From Bradyrhizobium sp. SRS-191 (GTDB lineage: Bacteria; Pseudomonadota; Alphaproteobacteria; Rhizobiales; Xanthobacteraceae): a stretch of 64,000 nucleotides of DNA. The first letter of the stretch is position 1. Each line of letters opens with the position of its first letter. The position numbers and the translations under genes are program-made. Location of the stretch: the NCBI RefSeq assembly GCF_024586915.1, contig NZ_JANBVS010000007.1:62001-126000 (forward strand), read 5' to 3'. Below the pieces are notes generated by a model. That model made no database searches and was not told the origin of the DNA. It saw only the letters and a list, made by a program, of their open reading frames with translations. Shown here one piece after another: positions 36,073 through 44,068 of the stretch.

Positions 36073-36747
36073 ATGGCGGCTGCCAGCACCCATCTCGTCA
36101 TTGCGGATGATCATCCGCTGTTCCGTAACGCGCTGCGGCAGGCGGTCGCGAGCGTGCTCAGCGAGGCCGTGGTCGACGAGGCCGGCTCTTTCGAGGATCT
36201 GACTGCGCTCCTGGAAAAGGATTCCGAGGTCGACCTCGTGCTGCTCGACCTCACCATGCCCGGCATCTCCGGCTTCTCCGGGCTGATCTATCTCCGCGCG
36301 CAATATCCGGCGATCCCGGTGGTGATCGTCTCGGCCAGCGACGACGGCGCGACGATCCGCCGCTCGCTCGATTTCGGGGCGTCCGGCTTCATCCCAAAGC
36401 GCTTCGGCGTCGACACGCTGCGCGACGCCATCAAGAAGGTGATGGATGGCGAGGTCTGGGTGCCGGCGGACACCGACTTTGCCGCCGGCGCCGATCCGGA
36501 GATGGCGAAGCTGCGCGACCGCCTGGTGACGCTGACGCCGCAGCAGGTCCGCGTGCTGATGATGTTGTCGCAGGGGCTGCTCAACAAGCAGATCGCCTAC
36601 GAGCTCGGCGTCTCCGAGGCGACCATCAAGGCGCATGTCTCGGCCATCCTGCAGAAGCTCGGCGTCGAGAGCCGGACGCAGGCCGTGATCGCCGCGGCGA
36701 AGATCGCGGGCAGCGCGTGGCGGCAGGACGTGCCGACGGGGAAGTGA
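36073..36747 (+). CDS. NarL/FixJ-type response regulator
   Basis: This 224-residue two-domain regulator has a receiver domain (about residues 1-120) with the acidic pocket VIADDHPLFRN near residue 9, the phosphorylated Asp in LVLLDLTMPGISG near residue 58, and Lys in FIPKRFG near residue 107. The C-terminal LuxR-type helix-turn-helix contains LNKQIAYELGVSEATIKAHV near residues 175-194. The start at 36073 has AGGA upstream. No histidine kinase gene is adjacent, so it is an orphan regulator. Confidence 0.92.
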   Translation: MAAASTHLVIADDHPLFRNALRQAVASVLSEAVVDEAGSFEDLTALLEKDSEVDLVLLDLTMPGISGFSGLIYLRAQYPAIPVVIVSASDDGATIRRSLDFGASGFIPKRFGVDTLRDAIKKVMDGEVWVPADTDFAAGADPEMAKLRDRLVTLTPQQVRVLMMLSQGLLNKQIAYELGVSEATIKAHVSAILQKLGVESRTQAVIAAAKIAGSAWRQDVPTGK

Positions 36748-36805
36748 CGGGCTGATCGCCTGTTGATCCAAGCCTGTTCGATCCAAAGCCGGTCTCCAGG
36801 GCGAG

Positions 36806-36922
36806 ATTGTTGACCCTCGTGGTGAGGAGGCGCGTAGCGCCGTCTCGAACCATGAGGCCACAGCGCGGGCCTTGCCCTTCGAGACGCCCGCCTGCGGCGT
36901 GCTCCTCAGGGTGAGGGGCTCC
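36806..36922. repeat. Dispersed repeat (CCTCAGGGTGAGG family), copy 1
   Basis: Landmarks CCTCGTGGTGAGGAGGCG, GCCGTCTCGAACCATGAGG, CCCTTCGAGACGCCCGCC and GCTCCTCAGGGTGAGG also occur, inverted, at 52690-52845. GAGGAG/CTCCTC boxes at both sides make it an imperfect palindrome. Confidence 0.75.
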
Positions 36923-37054
36923 AATCCCCGTGAGTTCAGGCAGCGCGATCACAGCAACGCCGGCGCCAGAAGCTCAGCTCGTTTGATCGATGGTTCATCG
37001 CGACACACCTTCTCAGCCTCGCGGCGCATGACGCGTCCGAGCTTTGCTCATCAT

Positions 37055-37425
37055 CGCCCTCTCTGAAGCAGAGGGCGCAGGGAAGGCCGGGCGCTGGCCG
37101 CGCCCGTGGCCCGCCTGCAGAAAAAAAGCAGGCGGCAGTCACCACAGGTCTGGCCGAACACGCCCGGCCCTCCCTGCGCGATGGTTTTGACGGCTGCTCC
37201 GTGCTCTCCCCGGGGACCGGCGTTCTTGCCCCCGTCATCCGCAGCATCGTCGCTACGGACTTGGCATCAGCACCGGGATGCCAGGACCACACGGCTTGAC
37301 CGTGCGCGCCGGATCGTTCGTCCGCGAGACCAAAGCCCGCTGCGACCCGACGCGCCCACCGCATCCCGCACCCCACGTTCGTGACGATCGCGAAGCGCCC
37401 CTCATGGCGGGCACGGGACGACTCA
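37055..37425. repeat. Long dispersed repeat, copy 2 (inverted relative to 24500)
   Basis: It starts with GAGGGCGCAGGGAAGGCCGG and ends with ACGTTCGTGACGATCGCGAA, GCGCCCCTC. The reverse complement aligns by eye with 24500-24865 over most of its length. It includes a hairpin CCGCCTGC-AAAAAAA-GCAGGCGG at 37111-37135. Confidence 0.7.
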
Positions 37426-37528
37426 AAAGAGTAGCATGATTTCTGGGAAAAAGAAATAAATTTCTGTGCTCGGATTTGCTCGTACGTGTCGCATGTCAAG
37501 CCCACGCAGACCTGCTAACCTCCACCGC

Positions 37529-38086
37529 ATGACGCGAACCCGAACCTGGGTCGAACGACCGGTGGTCCCCACCTGCTGATCCCTGCCGATCTTCTGTCAG
37601 AATGGCACGGCATCGAGGGATGGGGCGATCACGACGACCCTTCCGATCAGAGCGACTATGCGCGCGCCTGCCGGGTGACGAACTGGCTCGGGGCGATCAG
37701 CTGCGGGCAGGGTGTCGCCGTCGTGTTGTCCGGTGATGCCGGCGATGTGGCCTGGTACTCCGACGACCGGGACGACCGGGGTTTCCTGGTGCAATGGCTC
37801 GGCGTCAACGACGAGGGACTGATCGGTCCTGCTCTGCAGACGTCGCAACTGCGTGTCGATCTCGACGGCCCCGGGGCAGAGCGGCTCGAATTCGAGACCG
37901 GTGTGTCGGGTGTGATGTGGCTGACCGATGCGGCTGATCCAGGCGATGATCGGCGCAGCAACCATCTGACCGTGGCGTTGCGGCCGGGGCGATATTTGGC
38001 GCGGGCGATGGCTCACGACTCTGCTCGCCTGCTGATTGTCGTCCGCGAGCTGTGTTGGACCGGCCCGTCGCCCGTGGGTAGGATGA
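37529..38086 (+). pseudogene. Imm21-like immunity protein gene, frameshifted
   Basis: Conceptual translation matches immunity protein 21 in layout: MTRTRTWVE, then in the next frame TGGPHLLIPADLLSEWHG, SDYARACRVTNWLGAI, GVAVVLSGDAGDVAWYSD, GFLVQWLGVNDE and ALRPGRYLARA. The N-terminal ATG (37529) frame and the body frame are joined only if one base is added near 37555 (GTC GAA -CG ACC GGT, expected WVEST). The body frame also lacks a stop near the expected end and runs on to 38694 into the next gene, while both other frames stop at 38079-38086. No cognate toxin lies nearby. An assembly error at one base is the alternative. Confidence 0.6.
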
Positions 38087-38161
38087 GAAAGCAGGCGGCC
38101 GCTCGCGGCTTCCTGATCCGGCGTGGGCTGTCACGCTGCACGACAGGGACGGGCCAGCACG

Positions 38162-38620
38162 ATGTCAGGATTCCGGCGCATGCGTCTGGCTTTTCCAGTG
38201 GCCGCCATTACGATCGCGCAGATCTCGCCAGCGGCCGCCTGCTCGTCCTTGAGCGGGCCGTCTTCCGAGGAGCAGTTGTTCGCGAAGGCGACTTCGGTGT
38301 TCGTCGCGCATGTGACGTCGGTCGCAGAGATCGCCGCACCGGACGATGTGAGGAAGCATTACCCGCAGATCCTCGAAGCGTCGATCAACACCATCGAGGT
38401 GATCAAGGGGCAGCCGCCCGCCGATGCGAAGGTCAGGAGCCTGCCGTTGGGATACGGCAATTGCACGCTGCCGCTGCTGGCAGGTGCCGACTACATCTTC
38501 TTCTTTCAGGATCAACTGTCCTACGTCACCTTCGTGACCGGATCCGCCGGACCCATCCTGAATCTCGCCGGGACCGAGGTGCGCGGGCGACTCGAGCGGC
38601 TGAGATCGCTGGCAAAATGA
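38162..38620 (+). CDS. Exported hypothetical protein with mature N-terminal Cys
   Basis: This 152-residue protein has a signal peptide (RMRLAFPVAAITIAQISPAA) and a Cys directly after AAA, so it could be a lipoprotein or begin with a disulfide Cys as in netrin-like (NTR/TIMP) modules. FVAHVTSVAEI, YPQILEASINTIEVIKG and YGNCTLPLLAGADYIFFF follow; this strand pattern with a late Cys fits NTR-like domains, but I am not certain. The same frame continues after its TGA into an ankyrin remnant. Function unknown. Confidence 0.65.
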   Translation: MSGFRRMRLAFPVAAITIAQISPAAACSSLSGPSSEEQLFAKATSVFVAHVTSVAEIAAPDDVRKHYPQILEASINTIEVIKGQPPADAKVRSLPLGYGNCTLPLLAGADYIFFFQDQLSYVTFVTGSAGPILNLAGTEVRGRLERLRSLAK

Positions 38621-38635
38621 GGCGCTTGCCTGCAC

Positions 38636-39088
38636 ATGGCCGCCGCGGCTCAACAGTCCCGGATCGTCAGCGAGCTGATCTCGCGGGGAGCTGACGTCCA
38701 TGCCCGCAACAGGGGCGGTGCGCAACCGCTGCACTACGCCGCCGATGGCGGGCCCGGATCGCCAGGCTGGAAGCCCGATGAGCAGGTCATCGTGATCGCC
38801 GCGCTGGTGCGAGCCGGTGCGGACCCGAACGCGCTCGACAACAGCGGCGTCGCGCCGCTGCCCCGCGCCGTATGTAATCGCTGTGCGAACGCGGTGATGT
38901 CTCCGATCGAGGCTGGCGCCGATCCACGTCTGCGCAACAAGAGAGAATCCGCCGATCGGCACATGCGGCCGGCAGCGATCGGGATCGCCGCCGGCAAGTG
39001 GTCAAAGCGGCGCTGCCCGCTCGATCCCGCTGCGCCTGCAGCGGATCAAGCTACGAACGATGCCTGGATCCATTCTCAGCGATCGTAG
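38636..39088 (+). pseudogene. Truncated ankyrin-repeat protein remnant
   Basis: Ankyrin units are clear: RIVSELISRGADVHARN, GAQPLHYAADG, VIAALVRAGADPNALDNSGV and IEAGADPRLRNKRES. Intact proteins of this kind have an N-terminal part and several further units. Here the text starts mid-unit (HMAAAAQQ) five codons after the preceding gene's TGA in the same frame, and after about residue 110 it degenerates into Pro/Ala-rich sequence with no repeats. It is probably a 5'-deleted, decayed gene. It may still be translated from the ATG at 38636. Confidence 0.6.
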
Positions 39089-39453
39089 TAGCCGTGATGA
39101 TGATGGTGGTGGTGATGATGATGGCCTCGTCCGATGCTGACGCCGCCGACGCCGGGAATGCCGATGACCGTGCGGTGATGGTGATGATGGTGGTGGTCGT
39201 GATAGTGCCGGCGGCCTCTGCGGATGATCACGGTTTCTGCCACCTTGACCTCGTCCGTTTTGGCCTGGGCGCGTGCGGCGTCGTCGGCCTGCAGCACTGC
39301 CAGAGCATTTGGAAGTGGTGCGAGCAACTCGGCGTAGGACGAGGCCTGCGGGATGGCGGACGGGTTCGCGCCTGGCAATGTATTGGCCTGTGCGCCACTG
39401 GCGGTGATTGCGGCGGCTGCGGCTCCGAGCAGTGCGGCTGTCTTCTTGTCCAT
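39076..39453 (-). CDS. Small exported His-rich protein
   Basis: This 125-residue protein has a signal peptide (MDKKTAALLGAAAAAITASGAQA), a mature helix-prone middle with AELLAPLPNALAVLQ, and a tail with two His clusters: HYHDHHHHHHH near residues 83-93 and ten consecutive His near residues 111-120, divided by a Gly/Ile/Val loop with IGIPGVGGVSIG. The start has GGAGA upstream. His clusters suggest binding of Ni, Zn or Cu in the periplasm; this is inference. CAT/CAC codon runs make it slippage-prone. No metal transporter is adjacent. Confidence 0.75.
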   Translation of the reverse strand: MDKKTAALLGAAAAAITASGAQANTLPGANPSAIPQASSYAELLAPLPNALAVLQADDAARAQAKTDEVKVAETVIIRRGRRHYHDHHHHHHHRTVIGIPGVGGVSIGRGHHHHHHHHHHGYYDR

Positions 39454-39604
39454 ATCGGTGTTCTCCAGGGACTGGATCTCGACACGCCGCTTTTCGACGC
39501 ATGGAAGCCTGAACGCAGATCCCGCTGCCTTGTTCCTTTCGGAGGTGCTGCGGACGGATCATTGTCGCACGGGCCGGTCACCGCGCGGCCGCTCGCCAGC
39601 CGCG

Positions 39605-40417
39605 CTAAAGAAAGCGCTTCACGAACTTCAGCGTCGCCTCCGCCACCTCGCGCCAGCCGCTGTCGATGGTCAGCGAATGGCCGCGTTGCGGAAGCTGAGC
39701 GAACTCGGTGACGGCGTGCTGGTTGCGCTTCTGCAGCTCATAGGCGGCGTGAGCGACGGAGGGCGGCACAGTGTGGTCGTGCTCGCCGGAGATGATCAGC
39801 AGCGGTCCGCGGTTCGCGGCCTCGCTGTCGACGCGGGCTTCGGTCCAGGGATTGAGGTTGGCGGCCGCGGCCTGGAAGATCGGGCGACCCGGAGCCGGCG
39901 CCTGATAGGCGTCGTAGAGGTTGTCGCTCTCGGTCTCGGGCACCGCGTTGGCGAAGGCATAGCGAAACTGGTCGGGCGTGAGGCTGACATTGCGGCTGGT
40001 GTTGGCGGGATTGTGCAGCACCGGCCAGGCCGAGCGGAGTGCGGAGATGGGCAGCGGCAGCACGCCGCGGAACGGCGCCGGATCGATCGCGACCGTCGCG
40101 GCCGATAGGCCGCGGCCGGCGAGGATCTGCGCGATCAGGCCGCCGAAGGAATGGCCGATGAGGGCGGGGCGGCGGTCGAGCCTGCCTGCGATCGCGGCGA
40201 AGTGGGCCGCGACCTCGCCGATGGTCTCCGGGGCGGCGGCGCCGCCCATCTCCGCCGGCCAGCCGGGGGCCAGCGCGGCGAAGCCGGCAGCGTTGAACAT
40301 CTCGGCCCAGCGGTCCCACGAACTCGGCTTCAGCCACAGGCCGTGAATGAAGATGACCGAGAGCCTTTGCGATGCGTTGGCCTCCCCAATCGCCTCATCG
40401 AGGGAATGCGTCGTCAT
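39605..40417 (-). CDS. Alpha/beta hydrolase, cytoplasmic
   Basis: This 270-residue enzyme has an alpha/beta-hydrolase fold without a signal peptide. The oxyanion strand is VIFIHGLWLKPSSWDRWAEM near residue 23, the nucleophile elbow GHSFGGLIAQ near residue 88 (Ser), the acid Asp in SGEHDHTVPPS near residue 217, and the catalytic His in QRGHSLTID near residue 250. Esterase or dienelactone hydrolase activity is possible, but the substrate is unknown. It lies 42 bases after the next hydrolase gene, in the same direction, so the two may be co-transcribed. Confidence 0.88.
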   Translation of the reverse strand: MTTHSLDEAIGEANASQRLSVIFIHGLWLKPSSWDRWAEMFNAAGFAALAPGWPAEMGGAAAPETIGEVAAHFAAIAGRLDRRPALIGHSFGGLIAQILAGRGLSAATVAIDPAPFRGVLPLPISALRSAWPVLHNPANTSRNVSLTPDQFRYAFANAVPETESDNLYDAYQAPAPGRPIFQAAAANLNPWTEARVDSEAANRGPLLIISGEHDHTVPPSVAHAAYELQKRNQHAVTEFAQLPQRGHSLTIDSGWREVAEATLKFVKRFL

Positions 40418-40459
40418 GATCGGTGTCCTTCCACGCGGGATTGGAGAGGTGATGTGAGA

Positions 40460-41416
40460 TCAGCGCGCTGACGGTGCGTTGAGGAAGGCGTCGATCGCGG
40501 CGACCGTCGCGGCGGGCTGCTCCTCCATCAGCCAATGGCCGGAGCCTGGAATGACCTGCTCCTGCACGTTGTCGGCGCCGGCCCGTGTCACCGTGGCCAT
40601 GGTCGCGCCGAACGATGCGCCGCCGCCGATCGCCAGCACCGGCATCGTCAGCTTGCCGTGCGCCGCGAGCCAGGCGCGGTTGTCGATCGCGTCCTGATCG
40701 AAGGCTGCAAACTGGCTGAAGCCGGCATGCATCCGTCCCGGGCCGGCGTAGAGCTCGGCGTAGTGGACGCGCGCGGCCTCCGGGAAGTTCGCAGGCTTGG
40801 CCGAGAACTCGTTCCAGAAGCGGTCGAGATAGATGCGCTCGCGGCCCTCGACCAGGCGCTCCATGTCCGGACCGCCGAAGCGGAAGTGCCACAGCAGCGG
40901 GTTCTTCAGGATCTCCTCCCATGGGCCGATGCCCGGCACCGGCGCATCCATCAGCACCAGCTTGGTCACGCGGTCGGAGTGCCGCGCGGCGAGCGCATAG
41001 GCGACCATGTTGCCGATGTCGTGCGCGACAACCTCGGCAGTGCGTGCGCCCAGCGCATCCATCACGCCGGCGATGTCCTCGGCTTGGTTGGCCTTCTCGA
41101 ACCCCTTGTCGGCGCGGGCGGAGAGGCCGAGCCCGCGCAGGTCGGGCACGATGACGGTGTGGTTCGCTGCCAGCTTGGCGGCGAGCGGCACCCACATGTC
41201 GCCGGTGTCGCCATAGCCGTGCAGCAGCACGACCGCCGGCCCGGTGCCGCCGACGCGGACGTGGATCGTGGTGCCGTTGGTCGGAATCTCCTGGGTGCGG
41301 AAGCCGGCCGGGAAATGGCCCGGCGCCTCGGTGGCGTCGGCAAGGGCGACGGCGGCCAGCGCGGTGAGTGCGGTGGCGGCGAGCGCGGTTCGTTGCAGCA
41401 GGCGGGGCAAAGTCAT
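40460..41416 (-). CDS. Exported alpha/beta hydrolase (epoxide hydrolase-like)
   Basis: This 318-residue protein has a signal peptide (about residues 1-26) and an alpha/beta-hydrolase domain. HGYGDTGDMWVPLAAKLAAN near residue 65 is the oxyanion region. The nucleophile elbow is VVAHDIGNMVAYALAARHSD near residue 122, where Asp rather than Ser sits after H, as in epoxide hydrolases and haloalkane dehalogenases. The catalytic His is in PGSGHWLMEEQP near residue 295. The start has GAGGAG upstream. It is divergent from a LysR regulator 101 bases away, which probably controls it. Confidence 0.9.
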   Translation of the reverse strand: MTLPRLLQRTALAATALTALAAVALADATEAPGHFPAGFRTQEIPTNGTTIHVRVGGTGPAVVLLHGYGDTGDMWVPLAAKLAANHTVIVPDLRGLGLSARADKGFEKANQAEDIAGVMDALGARTAEVVAHDIGNMVAYALAARHSDRVTKLVLMDAPVPGIGPWEEILKNPLLWHFRFGGPDMERLVEGRERIYLDRFWNEFSAKPANFPEAARVHYAELYAGPGRMHAGFSQFAAFDQDAIDNRAWLAAHGKLTMPVLAIGGGASFGATMATVTRAGADNVQEQVIPGSGHWLMEEQPAATVAAIDAFLNAPSAR

Positions 41417-41517
41417 GATGATCTCCTCTGGGCTTGTCGATGTACGCAAAGCTAGACGAGGGACGCTCGCGGTATTAGAGGGTATGGGCGCCAAGGATTT
41501 TTGCTCTGGACGCAAAG

Positions 41518-42429
41518 ATGATGCTGGCCAGTGCCGACCGTGCGAGGGATCTCGAAGTGTTCTGCGCCGTCGCCGACAGCGGCAGCTTCTCGGCGGCCGG
41601 GCGGAGCCTCGGGCTGACGCCATCGGCGGTCAGCCGCACGCTCGACCGCATCGAGATCAGGCTCGGCGCGCGGCTATTGCTGCGCTCGACGCGGGCGCTG
41701 ACGCTGACGGCCGAGGGGCAGGCCTATCTGGCGGCCGCCCGCCGCATCCTCGCCGATCTCGACGAGGCGGAGCAGGCGATCGCCGACCAGGGCGCGCCGC
41801 GCGGGCGCATCCGGGTCAGTGCCGCGCTCTCGCACGGCCGTCTCTGCATCGTGCCTCTGCTCGGCGAGTTCGTGCGGCGCTATCCGAACATCCTGGTCGA
41901 CATCAATCTCAGCGACGGTCTCGTCGACATCGCGGCGGGACAGGCGGACGTGGCGATCCGCGGCGGTCCTATGGCCGACAGCGCGCTGACGGCGCGCCGG
42001 CTCAGCGACAACGGCCGCAGCATCGTCGCCTCGCCCGATTATCTCGCGCGCTGGGGCGTGCCGGAGACGCCGGAGGATCTGCACAACCACAATTGCCTCA
42101 ACTTCAGCTTCCGCCGCGCCGAGCCGGTGTGGCCGTTTCGCCGCGACGGCGTCGACTACGCGCTGAAGCTGCGCGGCGCCATCGAAGCCAACAGCGGCGA
42201 CACGCTCACCGAACTCGCGCGCGATGGCGTCGGCATCGCCCGCGTCGGTGATTTCAGCTTGGGCAACGCGATCGCCGACGGCCGGCTGGTGCGGCTGCTC
42301 GAGGCGTTCAATCCCGGCGACCGTGAGGTCTTCCACGCGGTGTTCGTCGGCGGCGCCAACACGCCGGCGCGCGTGCGCGTGTTCGTGGACTATCTGGTGG
42401 AGCGGATGGGCGCGCGGCGAGAGTCGTAG
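41518..42429 (+). CDS. LysR family transcriptional regulator
   Basis: This 303-residue regulator has the N-terminal winged helix (LEVFCAVADSGSFSAAGRSL, then TPSAVSRTLDRIEIRLGARL, residues 12-52) and a C-terminal periplasmic-binding-like effector domain. LysR proteins usually act on a divergent neighbour, here the exported epoxide-hydrolase-like gene, with the 101-base gap as the operator region. The effector is unknown. It is closest in style to the group ending with RVRVFVDYLVERM. Confidence 0.92.
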   Translation: MMLASADRARDLEVFCAVADSGSFSAAGRSLGLTPSAVSRTLDRIEIRLGARLLLRSTRALTLTAEGQAYLAAARRILADLDEAEQAIADQGAPRGRIRVSAALSHGRLCIVPLLGEFVRRYPNILVDINLSDGLVDIAAGQADVAIRGGPMADSALTARRLSDNGRSIVASPDYLARWGVPETPEDLHNHNCLNFSFRRAEPVWPFRRDGVDYALKLRGAIEANSGDTLTELARDGVGIARVGDFSLGNAIADGRLVRLLEAFNPGDREVFHAVFVGGANTPARVRVFVDYLVERMGARRES

Positions 42430-42499
42430 TCGTCATGGATCACGCGTGCCGCCCGCTCGCGCTCGAAAGCCCAGGCGGGCGGCCTGCGTGTCCTGGCGA

Positions 42500-43048
42500 T
42501 CAGGCCGGCTGCAAGGTGAGATCGACCTTGGGGAAGTCGATGACGGTCTGCGCCGCGTTGTTGGTGTAGTTGGTGAGGACGTTGATCGCGACGTTGGCGA
42601 TGATCTCGAGCAGCCGGCCATCGTCCAGGCCTGCGGAGCGGGCCGCTGTGAGATCAGCGTCGGCCACCTGGCCCTTCGCTTCGAGGACGCGGCGCGCGAA
42701 GCGCGCGATGGCGGCGTCCGTCGTGTCGTCAGCCGTTCCCGCGCGCGCCTTGCGCAGGCCGTCGGGGGAGAGACCTGCACCCTTGCCCATCAGCGAGTGC
42801 GCCGCGAGGCAATACTCACAGCCGTTGGCCTGGGCGACGGTGAGCGCGATGATCTCGCGCTGCCTGGCCGTGAGCGCGCCCTTGGCGAGTGCATCCGAGA
42901 AGCCGACGTAGCCGTTCAGCACGGCCGGCGACTGAGCGAAGGTCGAAAACAGGTTCGGCGTCATGCCGATCTTGGCCTTCACGGCGGACAGCGTGGCGAG
43001 AACGCCGGCTTCGGCGCGGGCGGTGTCGACGACAGCGATACGGGGCAT
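42500..43048 (-). CDS. AhpD-like carboxymuconolactone decarboxylase family protein
   Basis: This 182-residue protein has the CMD/AhpD fold with the peroxidase-type CxxC motif in ANGCEYCLAAHSLMGK near residues 74-89, following LTARQREIIALTVAQ. AhpD-like proteins reduce peroxides with the two Cys and the nearby His. The N-terminal MPRIAVVDTARAEAGV segment and the C-terminal NYTNNAAQTVIDFPKVD are also typical of this subgroup. It is divergent from an AraC regulator 104 bases away. Confidence 0.9.
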   Translation of the reverse strand: MPRIAVVDTARAEAGVLATLSAVKAKIGMTPNLFSTFAQSPAVLNGYVGFSDALAKGALTARQREIIALTVAQANGCEYCLAAHSLMGKGAGLSPDGLRKARAGTADDTTDAAIARFARRVLEAKGQVADADLTAARSAGLDDGRLLEIIANVAINVLTNYTNNAAQTVIDFPKVDLTLQPA

Positions 43049-43152
43049 GGGGAAGATCCTTTATTGGACTGCGGGGTTGCACGCGCTCTCTATGCCGGAC
43101 TATTGGTGACATCAGGTGCCGAAAACATTGCAGATCGTACCGAGGGCGTCTC

Positions 43153-43974
43153 ATGGATCCGTTCGCCGCCTTGTTCGCCCATGTCACGCCGCGGGCCCGG
43201 ACCTTCTTCGCCGGCAACCTCTGCAACACCGTGGAGTTCGGGCCGGAGGGCCATCTGCATCTGTTCAAGGGCGGCGTGCTGACGCTGGTTCAGCCGGGCG
43301 CCGATGATCTGGATCTGCACGAGCCGACCTTGCTGTTCTTCCCGCGCGGGCGCACGCACCGCTTCCGCGTCGATCCCGACCGCGGCGCCGATCTGGTCTG
43401 CGCCACCGTCGAGCTCGGCGGCGCCGAGGGCAATCCGATCGGCGAGGGGCTGCCGGAGCTGGTGATCATGCCGCTCGCCGGGCATCCGACGCTCGCGCCG
43501 GTCTGCGACCTCCTGGTCGCCGAAGGCTTTGCCGAGGGTGGTGGGCGGCAGGCGGCGCTGGACCGGCTGTTCGACTATCTGCTGATCCTGATCGTGCGCC
43601 ATGTCGTAGCCGGCGGTCGCGTCGAGAGCGGCGTGCTCGCCGGTCTTGCCGATCCGCGTTTGGCGAAGGCGCTGACTGCGATCCACGAGGCGCCGGCCAA
43701 GGCGTGGACCCTGGAGGATCTGGCCGAGGCCGCCGGCATGTCGCGCACGCGCTTCGCCGACCTGTTCCGGACGCGCGTCGGCCGCACGCCGATCGACTAT
43801 CTCACGGCCTGGCGCATGACGCTGGCGCGGCAACTGCTGGCCAAGGGCAAGCCCGTGAAGAGCGTCGCGGCGCAGGTCGGCTACGACAGCCCCGCCGCGT
43901 TCTCGCGCGTGTTCAGCCGGACGTCGGGACGCCCGCCGAGGGAGCTGGCGGGCAAGGGCGATCGCGACGGCTGA
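43153..43974 (+). CDS. AraC family transcriptional regulator
   Basis: This 273-residue protein has an N-terminal cupin-like sensing domain (FFPRGRTHRFRV near residue 65) and a C-terminal AraC DNA-binding domain with two helix-turn-helices: LEDLAEAAGMSRTRFADLFR near residue 193 and VKSVAAQVGYDSPAAFSRVF near residue 236. Its divergent neighbour encodes an AhpD-like protein and is the likely target; such pairs usually respond to oxidative or electrophile stress. The ATG at 43153 was chosen over a longer unsupported frame. Confidence 0.92.
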   Translation: MDPFAALFAHVTPRARTFFAGNLCNTVEFGPEGHLHLFKGGVLTLVQPGADDLDLHEPTLLFFPRGRTHRFRVDPDRGADLVCATVELGGAEGNPIGEGLPELVIMPLAGHPTLAPVCDLLVAEGFAEGGGRQAALDRLFDYLLILIVRHVVAGGRVESGVLAGLADPRLAKALTAIHEAPAKAWTLEDLAEAAGMSRTRFADLFRTRVGRTPIDYLTAWRMTLARQLLAKGKPVKSVAAQVGYDSPAAFSRVFSRTSGRPPRELAGKGDRDG

Positions 43975-44068
43975 ACAGGCCGCGCTTCGCTGAGCCGCTC
44001 GTGCCTTCGCTTGAACGCTTTTGCGAACGACGGTAACCCAAGCTGGGTTGCGTGTGGGGCGTGTCATC

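Larger units (their letters stand above)
36748..37528. other. Non-coding repeat region before the Imm21-like pseudogene
   Basis: No supported gene lies here. It holds the GAGGAG...CTCCTCAGGGTGAGGGG repeat at 36806-36922 and the long inverted repeat at 37055-37425. The last 100 bases (37426-37528) are A-rich and unrepeated. Confidence 0.6.

Noticed and set aside
39089-39200. Trinucleotide run of ATG/GTG codons as a possible CRISPR-like or microsatellite array
   Set aside because: It is simply the His codons of the minus-strand gene; there is no spacer structure.
39353-40108. 251-residue plus-strand frame opposite the His-rich and hydrolase genes
   Set aside because: Spans two real minus-strand genes and their gap; no domain.
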